Origin: Atherix ibis
Lineage: Eukaryota; Arthropoda; Insecta; Diptera; Athericidae
DNA: 64,000 nt
Direction: 5' to 3'
NCBI GenBank assembly: GCA_958298945.1
Contig: OY282605.1
Span: forward strand, 4,797,811-4,861,810
Each line of letters begins with the position of its first letter. Position 1 is the first letter of the stretch. The position numbers and the translations under genes are program-made. Of this stretch, positions 10,493-22,266 are shown in pieces. Under the pieces are notes generated by a model. That model did no database searches. It saw only the letters and a program-made list of their open reading frames with translations, and was not told the origin of the DNA.

Positions 10493-12187
10493 TAGAGCTT
10501 AACTTAAAATATAATTTTTAAAACAATTACAAGAACCGAGAAACACTGTCATTTATTTTTCAACCCTAAATAAAGCCTTAATTTTTAGATGTGTTACTAT
10601 ATTTGTACTTTGTTAATGTAAGAGACATCTTATGTTTCAAGGCCATAAAAAATTAATAATCCATATTTATTATTTAAAATGGAAATATTAGCCTCAATAA
10701 TTCTAAAAATATGATAAAATTAGATACAAAACATAAAATAAAATTTTTCATAAAATTTATTATTTATTATAATTTTTTCAAGATTTATTTTAAAGAAATA
10801 TCGACAGAAAATTTGCAAAAACTGAGAAGCAAACTAAATTCAATTGCAAAAAAATAATGAAATAAATACAGGTAAATAAATTAACCGAACTTAAAATATA
10901 TTTACACACAAACATAAAAATATGCGTATAAATTTATTCAAGCATTTCAACATTAAAAGATTCTTCCATTATAGAACATTAGAAAACCAAGATTTTTCCG
11001 GTTGGCCTTGTTCTCTACTTTTGTATTTCTTTTTGATTTTGCGATAACGTCTTAAAAGGGCAAAAATATTTTCTAGAGAAGAACCTAGTGAAAAAAAAGT
11101 TTTCCTTCACTTGAGGCCGACAATAATTTTCTAGTGGAGCATGTACGGAAGAATTACGCCACGTACACGTACTATGGAGAAAAAGGTATGGCAGGTTGTT
11201 GCCATAAACAAAATTTCCCAACAATTTACGTTTATAAGGTAATGGCTCGAATTATCCCTAAAAGTGGTATATAGAAGGCACTTTCAGAAATTAAAAAGGA
11301 AAATTCGTATTATTCTACCAACATTTACTTATCTGTGTTATCATTAACATTAACATTTTTAGTCTACTCGAAATACATTATAACATTGTGAGTTGTTACT
11401 TAATTTCAGTCTGCTATTCAATCATAATTTTTTTCACTAGTTCCACGTAAATTCAGTTTTTTTTTTGATTAAGGTATTCTTTTTCCAAAAAAAAAAAAAT
11501 TCCATAAATTCTTTGATTTTTCTTATTAGGAAAAAAAAACCATTTTGTTTTTTATTTTTATATCTTACATAGATAACTAACTAAAAATAGTCTAAAAACA
11601 ATGTTGATAAGAACCAGAAAATATTTATATGGCTTTGATTTGATTTTAAAAATAATATAATTTAATCTGAATCAAAATGTAATAACAAATACTTATCATC
11701 TATCTGTGACTACGTCAAAAGCATTCCCAGGACCTTCTCTGATTATATCAGAATGTATGTTAAGTATATAAATATTCTTCAAACAAATTTTTTTCTTTCT
11801 TTCAAGAGTAAATTCCATATTTATATGTGCATTCATTTCTCAATTAGATTATCTTTTCCGAAAGGTCATACAGTACTTATCCAAATACTTCAAACAACAA
11901 GAATATAAATATTATTTAAGAAATTCTTATACGACTTGAAGTGAAGTGCTTGCCAACATTTCGCATATTATTTGTGTTTATTATATTAAATTGAAAAAAA
12001 TATTTCTTATTTATAAGTTTTTCTTTTTTAAAAAAATATTTGAGTAAATTGAAAGTTACATTAGAAAAATCTAAGATTTGATATTGTCAGGTACAAGCAT
12101 TTATTAAGTATAACGATAAAGTTTATAGATAATTTTCTGTGCCTACTTTGTAGTTTGATATTTTATATTTTAAACAAGTTCTTGAAG
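10493..12187. other. AT-rich sequence, nothing recognised
   Basis: Long stretches of A/T runs and no recognised element. The minus-strand frame 11015-11224 matches nothing I know. Confidence 0.55.
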
Positions 12188-12189
12188 TA

Positions 12190-13468
12190 CGAGGGTCAAT
12201 CAACAAGTATTTAGCCTCACCGCCCGATGGAACTGCTGTCACAAAAGAAATTTATCATCGTGCAGAACATTCTTTTAGTAGCCTACTGTCAAAGTTTCAG
12301 TCGATTGCCTTCATCAGTTTTGTTTTGAGAGCCTTTGAAAGCGAGCGTCTCGGTCGGTTGCACAAAAATGGAAAAAGAACAATATCGTTCGGTGATTAGA
12401 TTCTTGTTTTTGGAAGGGAAAACGCGCAGCGAAATCAAAGATCGCTTGGATGCTTTGTATGGTGACTCTTCTCCTTCGATGGCGACTGTCAAGAATTGGT
12501 TTAACGAGTTTGTTCGTGGCCGCACGTCGGTTTTTGATGAGCCACGCCCAGGTGCCCCAAAAACGGCTGCTACGGAGGAAAACGTTAAAAAAGTCCACGA
12601 TCTCGTGTTGGCAGACCGTCGATTAAAGGTTCACGAGATAGCTGAGACTGTGGGCATCGCAGTAGGAACGGTGCATCATATTCTACACGAAGAACTGGGC
12701 ATGAGAAAGCTGTTGGCGCAATGGGTGCCGCGTTTGCTCACACCGGAAAACAAGCGCAACGGTGAGACCACATCGGCGACGTGTTTGGCGCTGTTTCAGC
12801 GCAATCCAGCGGACTTCTTGCATCGTTTCGTGACCGTCGACGAAACATGGATTCACTGGTACACACCAGAAACCAAGGAACAGTCGAAACAGTGGACTTC
12901 ACCCGGCGAACGTGCTCCGAAGAAGGCGAAGACTGTTCGATCGGCCGGAAAGGTGATGGCCACCGTTTTCTGGGATTCACAAGGTGTGATCCACATCGAT
13001 TACCTCGAGAAGGGTAAAACAATCACGGGGCGCTACTATGCTGACTTATTGAGCCGATTTGACGTCGAATTGAAGAAAAAGCGGCCCCGCTTTGCGAAGA
13101 AAAAAGTGCTGTTCCACCACGACAACGCGCCGGCTCACACCTCCGCCATCGCCATGGCCAAATTGGTCGAATTGCGCTACGAATTGCTGCCCCATCCACC
13201 GTACTCTCGAGATTTGGCCCCCTGTTTCCAAACCTGAAAAAATCACTCGCCGGAAATAGATTTAGGTCGAATGAGGAGGTCATCGTCGCCACGGAGGCCT
13301 ATTTTGCTTCCCTCGAGAAAATGTATTTTTTGGACGGGTTAAAAAAGTTAGAGCATCGCTGGGCCAAGTGTATCGAGCTTGAAGGAGATTATGTGCGAAA
13401 ATAAATTGTCACCTTTCCAAAATTTGCGTTTTTCTTTTGTAGGCTAAGTACTTGTTGAATGACCCTCG
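12190..13468 (+). mobile_element. Mariner family I, full-length copy (I-1)
   Basis: A 1279-bp element with matching inverted ends. The left end is CGAGGGTCAATCAACAAGTA; the right end is the reverse complement of CGAGGGTCATTCAACAAGTA. TA dinucleotides lie on both sides (12188-12189, 13469-13470), the mariner target duplication. It carries 178 bp of leader, a 350-codon transposase frame with one 13-bp deletion, and 64 bp of trailer. Its GC content is clearly above the AT-rich surroundings. Copies I-2 (21071) and I-3 (46383) are close relatives. Confidence 0.95.
12368..13404 (+). pseudogene. Mariner transposase I-1, 13-bp deletion removes third catalytic Asp
   Basis: Starts at the ATG of MEKEQYRSVIRF. 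An upstream in-frame ATG at 12335 is less likely because the family leader covers it. N-terminal helix-turn-helix DNA-binding regions span roughly residues 1-110 (SEIKDRLDALYGD; HEIAETVGIAVGTVHHIL), followed by WVPRLLTPENK as the linker. The DDE domain has the first Asp in VTVDETWIH and the second in FHHDNAPAH. At 13225, relative to the other two copies, 13 bp following CCCCTGT are missing. The frame shifts to a stop at 13237 and the third catalytic Asp (in D-L-A-P-C-D) is lost. The original frame resumes and runs to the normal end at 13404. Without the gap the frame would be 349 residues, normal for mariner (Mos1 345). Confidence 0.9.
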
Positions 13469-13470
13469 TA

Positions 13471-13857
13471 GTCATAGTAAAATATTTATTCATATATGAT
13501 TTTGGATAGGAATAAAATAAATTATTTGAAAACTTAATCTTTATAAGGAGTATGTACTAGAGGTGAACTTTACTTGGATTTGAATTTTCAGTTACTTAAT
13601 TGTCAAACTAAAGCATACTTGAGGTTTTGCTGCATATATTATTTAATTTTGCCATATTTTTTTCTAGAAAATGCACATTAAAAATATTTTGCTTTTATAA
13701 TTTTTTTTGCATAGAATCTTCCCGATACCGCAACTCCTTGCTTTAAACATTTTTTAGTTATTATTAATATAATAATTTTCATCCTTGAGGGTATAGTCCG
13801 ATAAAAGGAAGTTTGTTTTAGATCTACTATATTGAAGATATCCAGATATAGTTTTCT
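13471..13857. other. AT-rich spacer, nothing recognised
   Basis: Sequence between mariner I-1 and the tandem array. No frames or repeats of note. Confidence 0.5.
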
Positions 13858-14756
13858 AGTTGAAAAATCCCACCAGAGTCTGCCTCATCTTCCAGAACCA
13901 TCGATTCGTCTGTTAAATTAGGAGGAAATGTAGATGGTCCCAACCTTAGAGGAATATTCTTGACAACTCAACTCCTTTTTTTATATCTGTTTTCACTTAT
14001 CATAAATATAATAATCATCATTTTATTAACGATGCGACACAATAACGGAGAATCCAGTCTATGTCTGAAAAATTAAAGAACTCTAAACGTTCTGATTTTG
14101 CGTTACGTTATGTCAGTTTGACAATCCCATTAAGCGTTTAGTGTCCTGGCTAACAAGGTCGCTAAATCAAAAGTAGAGGTTGACTTATCTTCTGGGACCA
14201 TAATTTTGCCAGTCAAGTTTCTAAGCTTGGCTGTTAAATTAGGATGAAATTTAAGTGATCCCAACCCTGGAACGGTGTTTTTGGCACCTGAACTCCTTTT
14301 TTGAACAGTGTTTTTTATTATAATAATTTTTATTAAGGACGCAAAGCGACAACGGAAAAGTCCAATCCAGGTCAGTTGAATTAAAGAACCTCGATTTGAC
14401 AATCCCCGCAAACTTTTAGCGTCCTGGCTAACGAGGTCTCTAAATTGAAAGTAGCGCCTGACTCATCTTCTGGGACTATTTATTTGCCAGTGATGGTTCT
14501 AAGCTTGGCTGTTAAATTAGGATGAAATTTGAATGGCCCAAATCTAAAACGGTCTTTTTGACATTTCAACTCCTATTTTTAAAGTCTTTTTTCACTTATC
14601 ATAAATATAAAAAACAAATCATTAACGATGCGAAGCGGTAACGGCAATGTGCAATCCTGGTCAGTTGAATCAAAGAACTCCTGACGTTTCGGTTTCGCAC
14701 TGCAGTTTTCCAGTTTGACAATCCCGGCAAGCTTTTAGTGTCCTGGCTAACGGTAT
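13858..14756. repeat. Tandem array, three units of about 280-320 bp
   Basis: Three diverged direct repeats. The marker TGTTAAATTAGGA occurs at about 13911, 14232 and 14510 (periods about 321 and 278). A second marker, TGTCCTGGCTAAC or close variants, occurs near 14141, 14421 and 14738. Each unit also carries ATCTTCTGGGAC-like and GACAATCCC segments. Units differ by substitutions and indels, so the array is old. No open frame is conserved between units. It could be a satellite fragment or the internal repeats of an unrecognised mobile element. Confidence 0.8.
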
Positions 14757-15317
14757 TGCGATACCAAACTATATAACATGCTCTCGTCGATTTTTCGTGT
14801 CTATCGTCCTGGCATGAAAAATTAGAAGCAATCTATGTCCTGGTCGTTAAATGGGCTGAACAATTCTCCATCCTCATGTAAGCGGCAAAATATTTTTTGG
14901 ACGATCCTCCTCTGGCAAGACATAATTTCCTTTTTTAGGAGCTTAGCCCGGCTACAAAAGGAGAAGGGGATGACTCCGTTACATAGTATATGTCAAACGT
15001 TTTGCTGTTATATCTCTTTTTTTATGGCTAGCTAATAATTGATTACAAATAATCCTATAAATCTATTGGTCATCATTGATAAAATTTCTGTCTTCTAGGG
15101 AAAAAGGATTTCTTTTGTGAACATTTATTTTCCAACGACAAGCTTTTGTGAAACTGAGAGTTTTTGAATGCTACCAGTTTTCTGTCCGGAACACTTCCAA
15201 ATGTCCGGTTACAAAAAATATATGTCCACAAATGACCTACAGAAAGAAATCCTTTTTTAAATAAAAGCTTTTTTTTGGTTTGATAAATCATGAAAATGAA
15301 ATAAAAATTAATTAATA
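14757..15317. other. Spacer, nothing recognised
   Basis: Unassigned sequence between the tandem array and mariner II-1. No convincing gene. Confidence 0.5.
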
Positions 15318-15319
15318 TA

Positions 15320-16569
15320 CGAGGGTCGTTCAATAAGTCCTTAGAAAATCCGATAAATTGCGCTCGTAGTGTCCTTAAAGATTTTTTTTGTAAGTAGCAT
15401 TATCAACAGGAAAGCTGTCAAAATTTTAGTTTGATCAAAAGCGTAGGTCAATTTCTATCGTCGATTAAAGTTGACGAAATTTATTTGTGCATAACAATGG
15501 CTGTCATCAAACATCTCCATTTGAAAGGCTTAAGCCCGAAAGAAATCAAAGCCAAGTTGGATGGAGTTCATGGCACATCTGCACCTGTGTTTGCGACGGT
15601 TTACAATTGGGTGAATGAATTTAAACGTGGCCGTTCATCCACAAAAGATGAACATCGTTCATGACGCCCAGTTGAGGTGTCTACTCCTGAAATTATCGAC
15701 AAAATCCACGATCTGATTTTGAACGATCGGCGAATTAAAGTGCGCGAATTAGTTGAGGCCACGGGCATATCACAAGGTACAGTCGCTTCAATTTTGCATA
15801 AAAAATTGTCTGTGAAAAAAATTTCGGCAAGATGGGTGCCGTGTTTGCTCTCATAGGAGAATAAGCGCAATCGTGTAGTGGACTCTGAGGCTATGTTAGC
15901 ACTCTTTCATCGCAATCCTGCCGAATTCCTTCGTCGATATATCACTGTGGACGAAACCTGGATACACTGCTACACTCCAGAAACAAAGAGACAGTCATCA
16001 CAGTGGATTTTCAAGGGTGAACGGGCTCCGAAGAAGGCAAAAACTGTGCCATCGGCCGGCAAGGTGATGGCCACGGTCTTTTGGGATTCGCAGGGCATCA
16101 TTTTTATCGACTACTTGGAAAAAGGAAAAACAATAACAGGAGCGTATTACGCGTCGTTATTGCAACGGTTGAGCGAGGAAATCAAAGAGAAATGACCCCA
16201 TCTGAAAAAGAAAAAAATCCTCTTGCATCAGGACAATGCGCGTGTGCACACCTGCGCTGTTTCCATGGCCAAAATTGTGGAATTGAGAATGGAATTGTTG
16301 TAGCATCCCGCTTATTCACCAGATTTGGCCCCGAGTGACTATTTTCTTTTCCCCAATCTGAAGAAATGGCTTGGAGGACGATGGTTCACTTCCAACGAGG
16401 ACGTCATTGCTCAAACGGATGTGTATTTTGCAGAACTTCCGAAATCCTATTTTTTGGACGGGATAAAATTTTTGGAAAAACGGTTGGAAAAGTGTATAGA
16501 GCTAAAAGGAGATTATGTTGAAAAATAAAAAAAAAAATCTTTTTCTAAGGACTTATTAAACGACCCTCG
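15320..16569 (+). mobile_element. Mariner family II, full-length copy (II-1)
   Basis: A 1250-bp element with ends CGAGGGTCGTTCAATAAGTC (left) and its near-exact inverse (right), flanked by TA at 15318-15319 and 16570-16571. It carries one transposase frame with four stops. It is closely related to the copy at 56152 on the opposite strand. The ends resemble those of family I, but the internal non-coding DNA differs. Confidence 0.95.
15497..16528 (+). pseudogene. Mariner transposase II-1, four nonsense codons
   Basis: All coding blocks stay in one frame from the ATG at 15497 to the stop at 16528. Four stops interrupt it: TGA 15662-15664, TAG 15854-15856, TGA 16193-16195 and TAG 16301-16303. 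Compared with copy II-2 these correspond to GGA, GAG, an Arg codon and CAG. Six codons after the initiator are also missing. HTH regions (LSPKEIKAKLDGVHG; RELVEATGISQGTV) precede a DDE domain with all three Asp present in VDETWIH, HQDNARVH and DLAPSD. An absence of frameshifts with several point stops suggests decay mainly by substitution after a relatively recent insertion. Confidence 0.9.
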
Positions 16570-16571
16570 TA

Positions 16572-19120
16572 TAATAACTATAGAAGTTATTTCAGGTCAA
16601 TAGATCCATTGGCATTTCGTAACCGGAAAAACTTAACCATTTATTAAAGTCAACCGTACATTTATTAAGATGGGTAAAGTGGTTGTAGAAATTGGAATAA
16701 CTAATAATGACTTAGTTTATGGGTACGTAATATAAGGTGAAAAAAATTTAATTTACTAGAAATGAACTTTACTGCTTCGCATATGAACATAGACGTGTAT
16801 AAATGGTGTTAAGTATTGAGTTGCAAATTAATGCATTCCAAACTGCATGCCATTTGAATGCAGGCAACACTTAAAGAATTTATACATGACTGCTTACAAT
16901 ATCCTGTATATTACTACAATGCGTATAGAATTTTCTGCATATATGCTAAAATATTCTGTTTATGAGAATATTAAGGATACTGCATTTCTTGTAGTTTTAA
17001 TAGGGCTCTCTCCTTAGTGATTATTTCTTGTTCAATGGGTAGATGGCGTAATGAGAATATGGTTTGGGGTTTTGCCGGCAAATGTCCTATTCAGTTAACC
17101 CTTAATTGGAGCTCACATAAAATTTCATGTTCCTTAATATAAATTGTTCTATGTAAATTGTGTGCATCTCAATATGAGCTTTGTAAATACGAATGAATGC
17201 ATACTCATATACGTATTACCGGATGTTGCAATAATATTTTGTAATAGATGACCGCACTTTGAAATAAACTAAGTAGAATCAAATACCAACAGGAGCAAAT
17301 GAATAAATAAACAAACAAAACTACAAATATTTTTGCAATAACAAGTCAAATTTAAGCTTATTTATTTCGAAATTATTATTTTATAGAACGAAATATTATA
17401 CAATAACATATTTTATTGGTAGTGGTATGAGATTGGTTATTAGTCGGAGGGTTTTCCGTATACGAAAGTCAACCGTTTGTGCCTGTTTATTGTTAAACAA
17501 ACTACTTATTTTCTTATTGACTGGCAATATTATAAAAGTACTAATAGAATAAGTTTTTAGAAAATATTAATTTGCCAATAATATTGTATATTTACATTAT
17601 AGTCCCATTTTGAAAGTATCGTAAATAAGATGCAAACGAATAACAAGAAATAGGCAGAAAAAAAAAACTTTTCGCAAAGTAATATGAAAATCGAAAATAC
17701 TTTTTTTTAATGATCTTTAACTATTCAGGAAGAAAACAAATACAAAGCGGAAGGAGCAGTCGAATCGGCTGATAAAAATAACCACACATACACGTACATA
17801 CACATAAATATACCGGAAACAATAAAGAAAAAATAAATAGAAGAAGTCCGGAATGCTAACGAAAAGATTGGAAAACTTTAAAATATATTTATAGAAAAAA
17901 AGAGTCAAACAGCAGATATATGTGCTAATAACATTGATTTATGGGCAGCTCAAATGGCTTCTTCCGAGCAATTGGCCATTATTCTTTAAGTTTTGCGAGG
18001 TACATAAAATTTCATTACACCATAACTCCTGTATAAAAAACCATCTATGGTATATTGCCCAGTTTATAACCAAACCAAATGAAACTAAACGAAAACCAGC
18101 CATTGAAAATTTCTTATACCAAAAGAGAGAGAGAGAGCATACAAAAAAGGACTATTCATGACTATAAAACGATATCATCCTAAGTTACATAGATACGGTG
18201 TGCGTATAATTTTACAAAAAAAAAAAAAATTATAAGGTAGACCAGCCCAACAGATAAAGTTGAAGACGACCACGGAGGCTGGTTATTTGGTAAAACGAAA
18301 TTCAGAAGCCAAACTAATATATTTAGGCACTCGAATTGTTTACATCAACATTAGACCGATAAAAATTAATTAAGTGTAATATTTTGCCAATAAACCAAAG
18401 TGGATTTTTTCAGCGAGCAACTGGAAAAATGGAAAAACTTTTCGCGTTTTTTACCGAAGCAATGGAAATTAATGATAGTCAGCCACAGTACATTTTGTGG
18501 CTAGGCCATATCGGAGATACCAGTCTCTATCCGGAGGTATTTCTGGCTTTTCTCAAAGTTTATTGCAATTTTTTTCCAAATAGGACTAACCATAAAAATG
18601 AATAAATCTATTGAAAGATTGAATTTCCAGCAGTTCAAACAAAGGATAATCCATTTTAGTAATTATTAGAATTTAACAATAAAACTAAACAACTAAAACC
18701 ATAATTCTTGGATTTAAGGATTAAATAATGACTTATGGTAAAAGTTTTTTTTAATTTTTAATTAAGTTTACATTGTTTAGTAATTGTTTTTTTTTTTTAA
18801 ATTTATCTAGAAATGTATTGTGTCAAATAAGTTGTTATAATTTAAAAAGCCCGCTTAAAAGGAATGTGAACATGTTTTCCTGTTAAGTTGGTACTAATGG
18901 TCGCATAGAGTTTTAATGCAATCTTTCAATTAGCTTTGTTGGTTCTGTTAGTTGATGTTTACTCTTCGAATTTCAATGGAAATGGGCAAAGTGTTGAACA
19001 AGGGATTAATCTGAAATTTTATGTTCCTAAAGAAATTTCTCGACCAATAAGAGAGATGACGTAGGATCTGAGCATGCCTCAGAAATCCCCTCGCATAATT
19101 TTCTGTTCTGAAATAGGTGA
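16572..19120. other. AT-rich spacer, nothing firmly recognised
   Basis: No long frames. A GA run lies at about 18124-18138. The 73-codon frame at 18384-18605 has no family I can name, and its composition does not set it apart from chance. Confidence 0.5.
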
Positions 19121-19129
19121 CTTTTCTTC

Positions 19130-19390
19130 AAAAAGAGAATCGCAAACAGTTTGCTGAAGACACCCTTCAAGGAGGCATTTTAAACTCTACTTTCAAGGAA
19201 CGTAGAATAACTTGTCATGAAACATAGGTTTATGAGTTTGGTATACAAACCAGTTAGGAGACTTCCAAATTGCGCTTCCAATTTATCACTTCGTGAAATA
19301 CGTCTTAAATTCACTAAAGCCATAAAGAAGAATTGGCAAATGGAGCTTAACGCTATACCAACAAGTGGTTATATTCCCAATTTTTAGTGC
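19130..19390 (+). mobile_element. Mariner-like transposase relic
   Basis: Two separated stretches resemble mariner transposase. Near 19200-19260 is ERRITCHET-x-VYEFGIQTS, which fits the R-V-I-T-G-D-E-T-W-V-Y block around the first catalytic Asp, here corrupted to His. Near 19318-19385 is KAIKKNWQMELNAIPTSGY, which fits the C-terminal block before the last helices. The region with the other two Asp is missing, implying an internal deletion. No terminal repeats are visible. This is a weak by-eye match. Confidence 0.4.
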
Positions 19391-19565
19391 AAATAATTTA
19401 ATTTTTCTTACGAAAACACAAATTAGATAACCCTTTATATTTTCCATATAAAAAGCACATAATAAAAAGTATTATTTTAGCAGATAAAATTAGGAATATT
19501 TTTTTAATTCAACGAATTATTATCTCAACTCAAACATTTTTGTTCGAGTCTTCAAAGGGGAAATT

Positions 19566-20489
19566 AAAATATTGCGATCACGGGCTTAAAGCATCGAACA
19601 ATTTTCGATTAGCGATTATATGTGAGCTCGATCAAAGTTCACCGAGTCAGAATTTGTTCGAGCTACAATTTGTTTCTTGACCCATTTGACATTTGTTTCG
19701 TTTTTATGAATGATTTTCAATTATGTTTTTTTGCGTTTTGCAGTCTAATGCAATTGGCAATAAAGGAAATTTTAGAACAAAATAAAAGAAAATGTGTTTT
19801 TTTACGCGCTCGAAGCCTCTAATAATTTTTGAGCAGGCGATTATATGTGAGCTCGATCAAAGTTCGCCGAGTAAGAATTTGTTCGACCTGTGATTTTTGT
19901 CTTGATCCATTTGACATTTGATATTTGTTTCGTTTTTGTGAATGATTTTCAATTTTTTTTTTTTTTGTGTTTTACAGTCTAATGCAATTGGCAATCAAGA
20001 AAAAGGTGAAAAAAAATATTTGAACAACATAAAAGAAAATGTGTTTTTACACGCGCTCGAAGCCTCGAACAATTTTCGAGCAGGCGATTGTATGTGAGCT
20101 CGATCAAAGTTCACCGCGTCAGAATTTGTTCGATCTGTGATTTTTGTCTTGATCCATTTGACATTTGATATTTGTTTCGTTTTTGTAAACTATTTTCAAT
20201 TAAGTTTTTTACGTTTAACAGTCTAATGCAATTGGAAATCAAGGAAAAGGTGAAAAAAAATATTTTGCACAACATAAAAGAAAATGTGTTTTTTATGGGC
20301 TCACAGCAATTGTCGAGAAGCGATTATATGTGAGCTCAAATTGGTTCAACCTGTGATTTTTGTCTTGATTAATTTGACATTTGATATTTGTTTCGTTTTT
20401 GTAAACGATTTTCAATTGAGTTTTTTACGTTTTGCAGTCCAATGGAATCAAGGAAAAAGTGAAAAAATATTTGAACAATATAAAAGAAA
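19566..20489. repeat. Tandem array, four units of about 225-250 bp
   Basis: The marker TGTGAGCTCGATCAAAG (shortened in the last unit) recurs at 19621, 19846, 20093 and 20329, giving periods of 225, 247 and 236. Shared segments in each unit include TTTGACATTTG, TTTCGTTTTT, TTTTGCAGTCTAATG (or near variants) and AAAAGAAAATGTGTTTTT. Units are similar but carry indels, and the last one is shortened. No frame is open through all four. The pyrimidine-rich tract ending in TTTTGCAG resembles a splice acceptor, but no exon follows it. Confidence 0.85.
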
Positions 20490-21068
20490 ATAATAAATAT
20501 ATTTAAAAATGGAACAAATATGATAATTTAAGAGAATGCAGTAACGAAAATGTGGGAAGCGCGTTAAGGATTGTGCATACGAAAGGTTATTGTCGGAACT
20601 TTGTTGTGATCATCACGCCGAGCAGAAACTGTTCAGCAATTTTCACCATCTTGGCAATAATTATTTCAATCACATTCTGAAGCTAGTCTTACCGTTAAAC
20701 GCCAAACAAGATACGATAATGTCTAGACTTGACAATTCAACGTCACTGCCATGATTGAACAATATATTTTAATAATTTTTTTTTGTACATACAAAGTTCA
20801 AATCCAAATACAAAATAAACAATTTTTAGTACACAAACGTCCTTCACACAAATCACGTTGCGAAATGTCAAAATTGCAATAATGTTCGCGCTCAAACACG
20901 CAGTTCGAATGAAAATTTGCTCGTTACTTAAAATGTGTTTTTGCTCGTTACTTAAAATGATCGAGCGTTTACAATTTGACGATACTCCATTCGAAAAAAT
21001 CTCCTTAATTTTGTTCGTCTAGAACATTCTTGACCATACGTAAGGTGTTCGTCCAACATGTTCTAGCA
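20490..21068. other. Unassigned sequence downstream of the array
   Basis: More balanced composition than the usual background. It contains a short direct duplication, TTGCTCGTTACTTAAAATG, at about 20918 and 20941. Mariner I-2 is inserted at its right edge. No gene recognised. Confidence 0.5.
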
Positions 21069-21070
21069 TA

Positions 21071-22264
21071 CGAGGGTCATTCAATAAGTACTTAGCCTCA
21101 AATTTACCATCGTGCAGTATATTTTAGTAGCCTACTGTCAAAGTTTCAGTCGATTCCCTTCATTAGTTTTGTTTTGAGAGCCTTTGAAAGCGAGCGTGTC
21201 GGTCGATTCCATAAAAATGGAAAAAGAACAATATCGTTCGGTGATTAGATTCTTGTTTTTGGAAGGGAAAACGCGCAGCGAAATCAAAGATCGCTTGGAT
21301 GGTGTATATGGTGACTCTTCTCCTTCGATGGCGACCTTCGGGAATTGGTTCAACAAGTTGGTTCGTGGCCGCACGTTGGTTTTTGATGAGCCACGCCCAG
21401 GTGCCCCAAAAACGGCTGCTACGGAGGAAAACGTTAAAAAACGATTGAAGGTTCACGAGATAGCTGAGACTGTGGGCATCGCAGTAAGAACGATGCATCA
21501 TATTCTACACGAAGAACTGGTCATGAGAAAGCTGTCGGCGCGATGGGTGCCGCGTTTGCTCACACCGGAAAACAAGGACAACCGCGAGACCACATCGGCG
21601 ACGTGTTTGGCGCTGTTTCAGCGCAATCCAGCGGACTTCTTGCATCGTTTTGTGACCGTCGAGGAAACATGGATTCACTGGTACACACCAGAGACCAAGG
21701 AACAGTCGAAACAGTTGACTTCACCCGGCGAACGTGCTCCGAAGAAGGCGAAGACTGTTCGATCGGCCGGAAAGGTGATGGCCACCGTTTTCTGGGATTC
21801 ACAAGGTGTGATCCACATCGATTACCTCGAGAAGGGTAAAACAATCACGCGGCGCTACTATGCTGACTTATTGAGCCGATTTGACGTCGAATTGAAGAAA
21901 AAGCGGCCCCGCTTTGCGAAGAAAAAAGTGCTGTTCCACCACGACAACGCGCCGGCTCACACCTCCGCCGTCGCCATGGCCAAATTGGTCGAATTGCGCT
22001 ACGAATTGCTGCCCCATCCACCGTACTCTCCAGATTTGGCCCCCTGTGACTACTTTTTCTTTCCAAACCTGAAAAAATCACTCGCCGCAGAGGCCTATTT
22101 TGCTTCCCTCGAGAAAATGTATTTTTTGGACGGGTTAAAAAACTTAGAGCATCGATGGGCTAAGTGTATCGAGCTTGAAGGAGATTATGTGGAAAAATAA
22201 ATTGCCACCTTTCCAAAATTTTCGTTTTTCTTTTGTAGGCTAAGTAAATGTTAAATGACCCTCG
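21071..22264 (+). mobile_element. Mariner family I, copy I-2
   Basis: A 1194-bp element with ends CGAGGGTCATTCAATAAGTA (left) and a slightly diverged inverse (right), flanked by TA at 21069-21070 and 22265-22266. It differs from I-1 by two in-frame coding deletions, a shorter leader and scattered substitutions. It carries the longest uninterrupted frame in the window. Confidence 0.95.
21217..22200 (+). CDS. Open mariner transposase frame, I-2, probably catalytically dead
   Basis: An uninterrupted frame of 327 residues from MEKEQYRSVIRF to the family's normal C-terminus GDYVEK. The in-frame ATG at 21184 lies in the leader, so I chose 21217. Against I-1 two in-frame gaps are seen: nine residues (VHDLVLADR) between the two HTH regions, and 13 residues after KKSLA in the C-terminal part. 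The first catalytic Asp is replaced by Glu (GTC GAG GAA, VTVEETWIH, against VDETWIH in I-1). The second (HHDNAPAH) and third (DLAPCD) are present with 34 residues between, the mariner DD34D layout. The Glu substitution and both deletions argue against transposition activity. DNA binding or dominant-negative action remains possible. Confidence 0.8.
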   Translation: MEKEQYRSVIRFLFLEGKTRSEIKDRLDGVYGDSSPSMATFGNWFNKLVRGRTLVFDEPRPGAPKTAATEENVKKRLKVHEIAETVGIAVRTMHHILHEELVMRKLSARWVPRLLTPENKDNRETTSATCLALFQRNPADFLHRFVTVEETWIHWYTPETKEQSKQLTSPGERAPKKAKTVRSAGKVMATVFWDSQGVIHIDYLEKGKTITRRYYADLLSRFDVELKKKRPRFAKKKVLFHHDNAPAHTSAVAMAKLVELRYELLPHPPYSPDLAPCDYFFFPNLKKSLAAEAYFASLEKMYFLDGLKNLEHRWAKCIELEGDYVEK

Positions 22265-22266
22265 TA

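Noticed and set aside
12738..13022. Overlapping minus- and plus-strand frames inside mariner I-1 (similar ones in I-2 and I-3)
   Set aside because: They are antisense or out-of-frame shadows of the GC-richer transposase gene; their protein sequence follows from the real frame.
18384..18605. 73-codon frame with mixed composition
   Set aside because: No recognised family, no supporting context and a length compatible with chance.
19566..20489. Possible CRISPR-like array or multi-exon gene in the tandem units
   Set aside because: Units are about 240 bp, diverged along their whole length and lack short constant repeats with unique spacers. TTTTGCAG tracts are not followed by conserved open frames.
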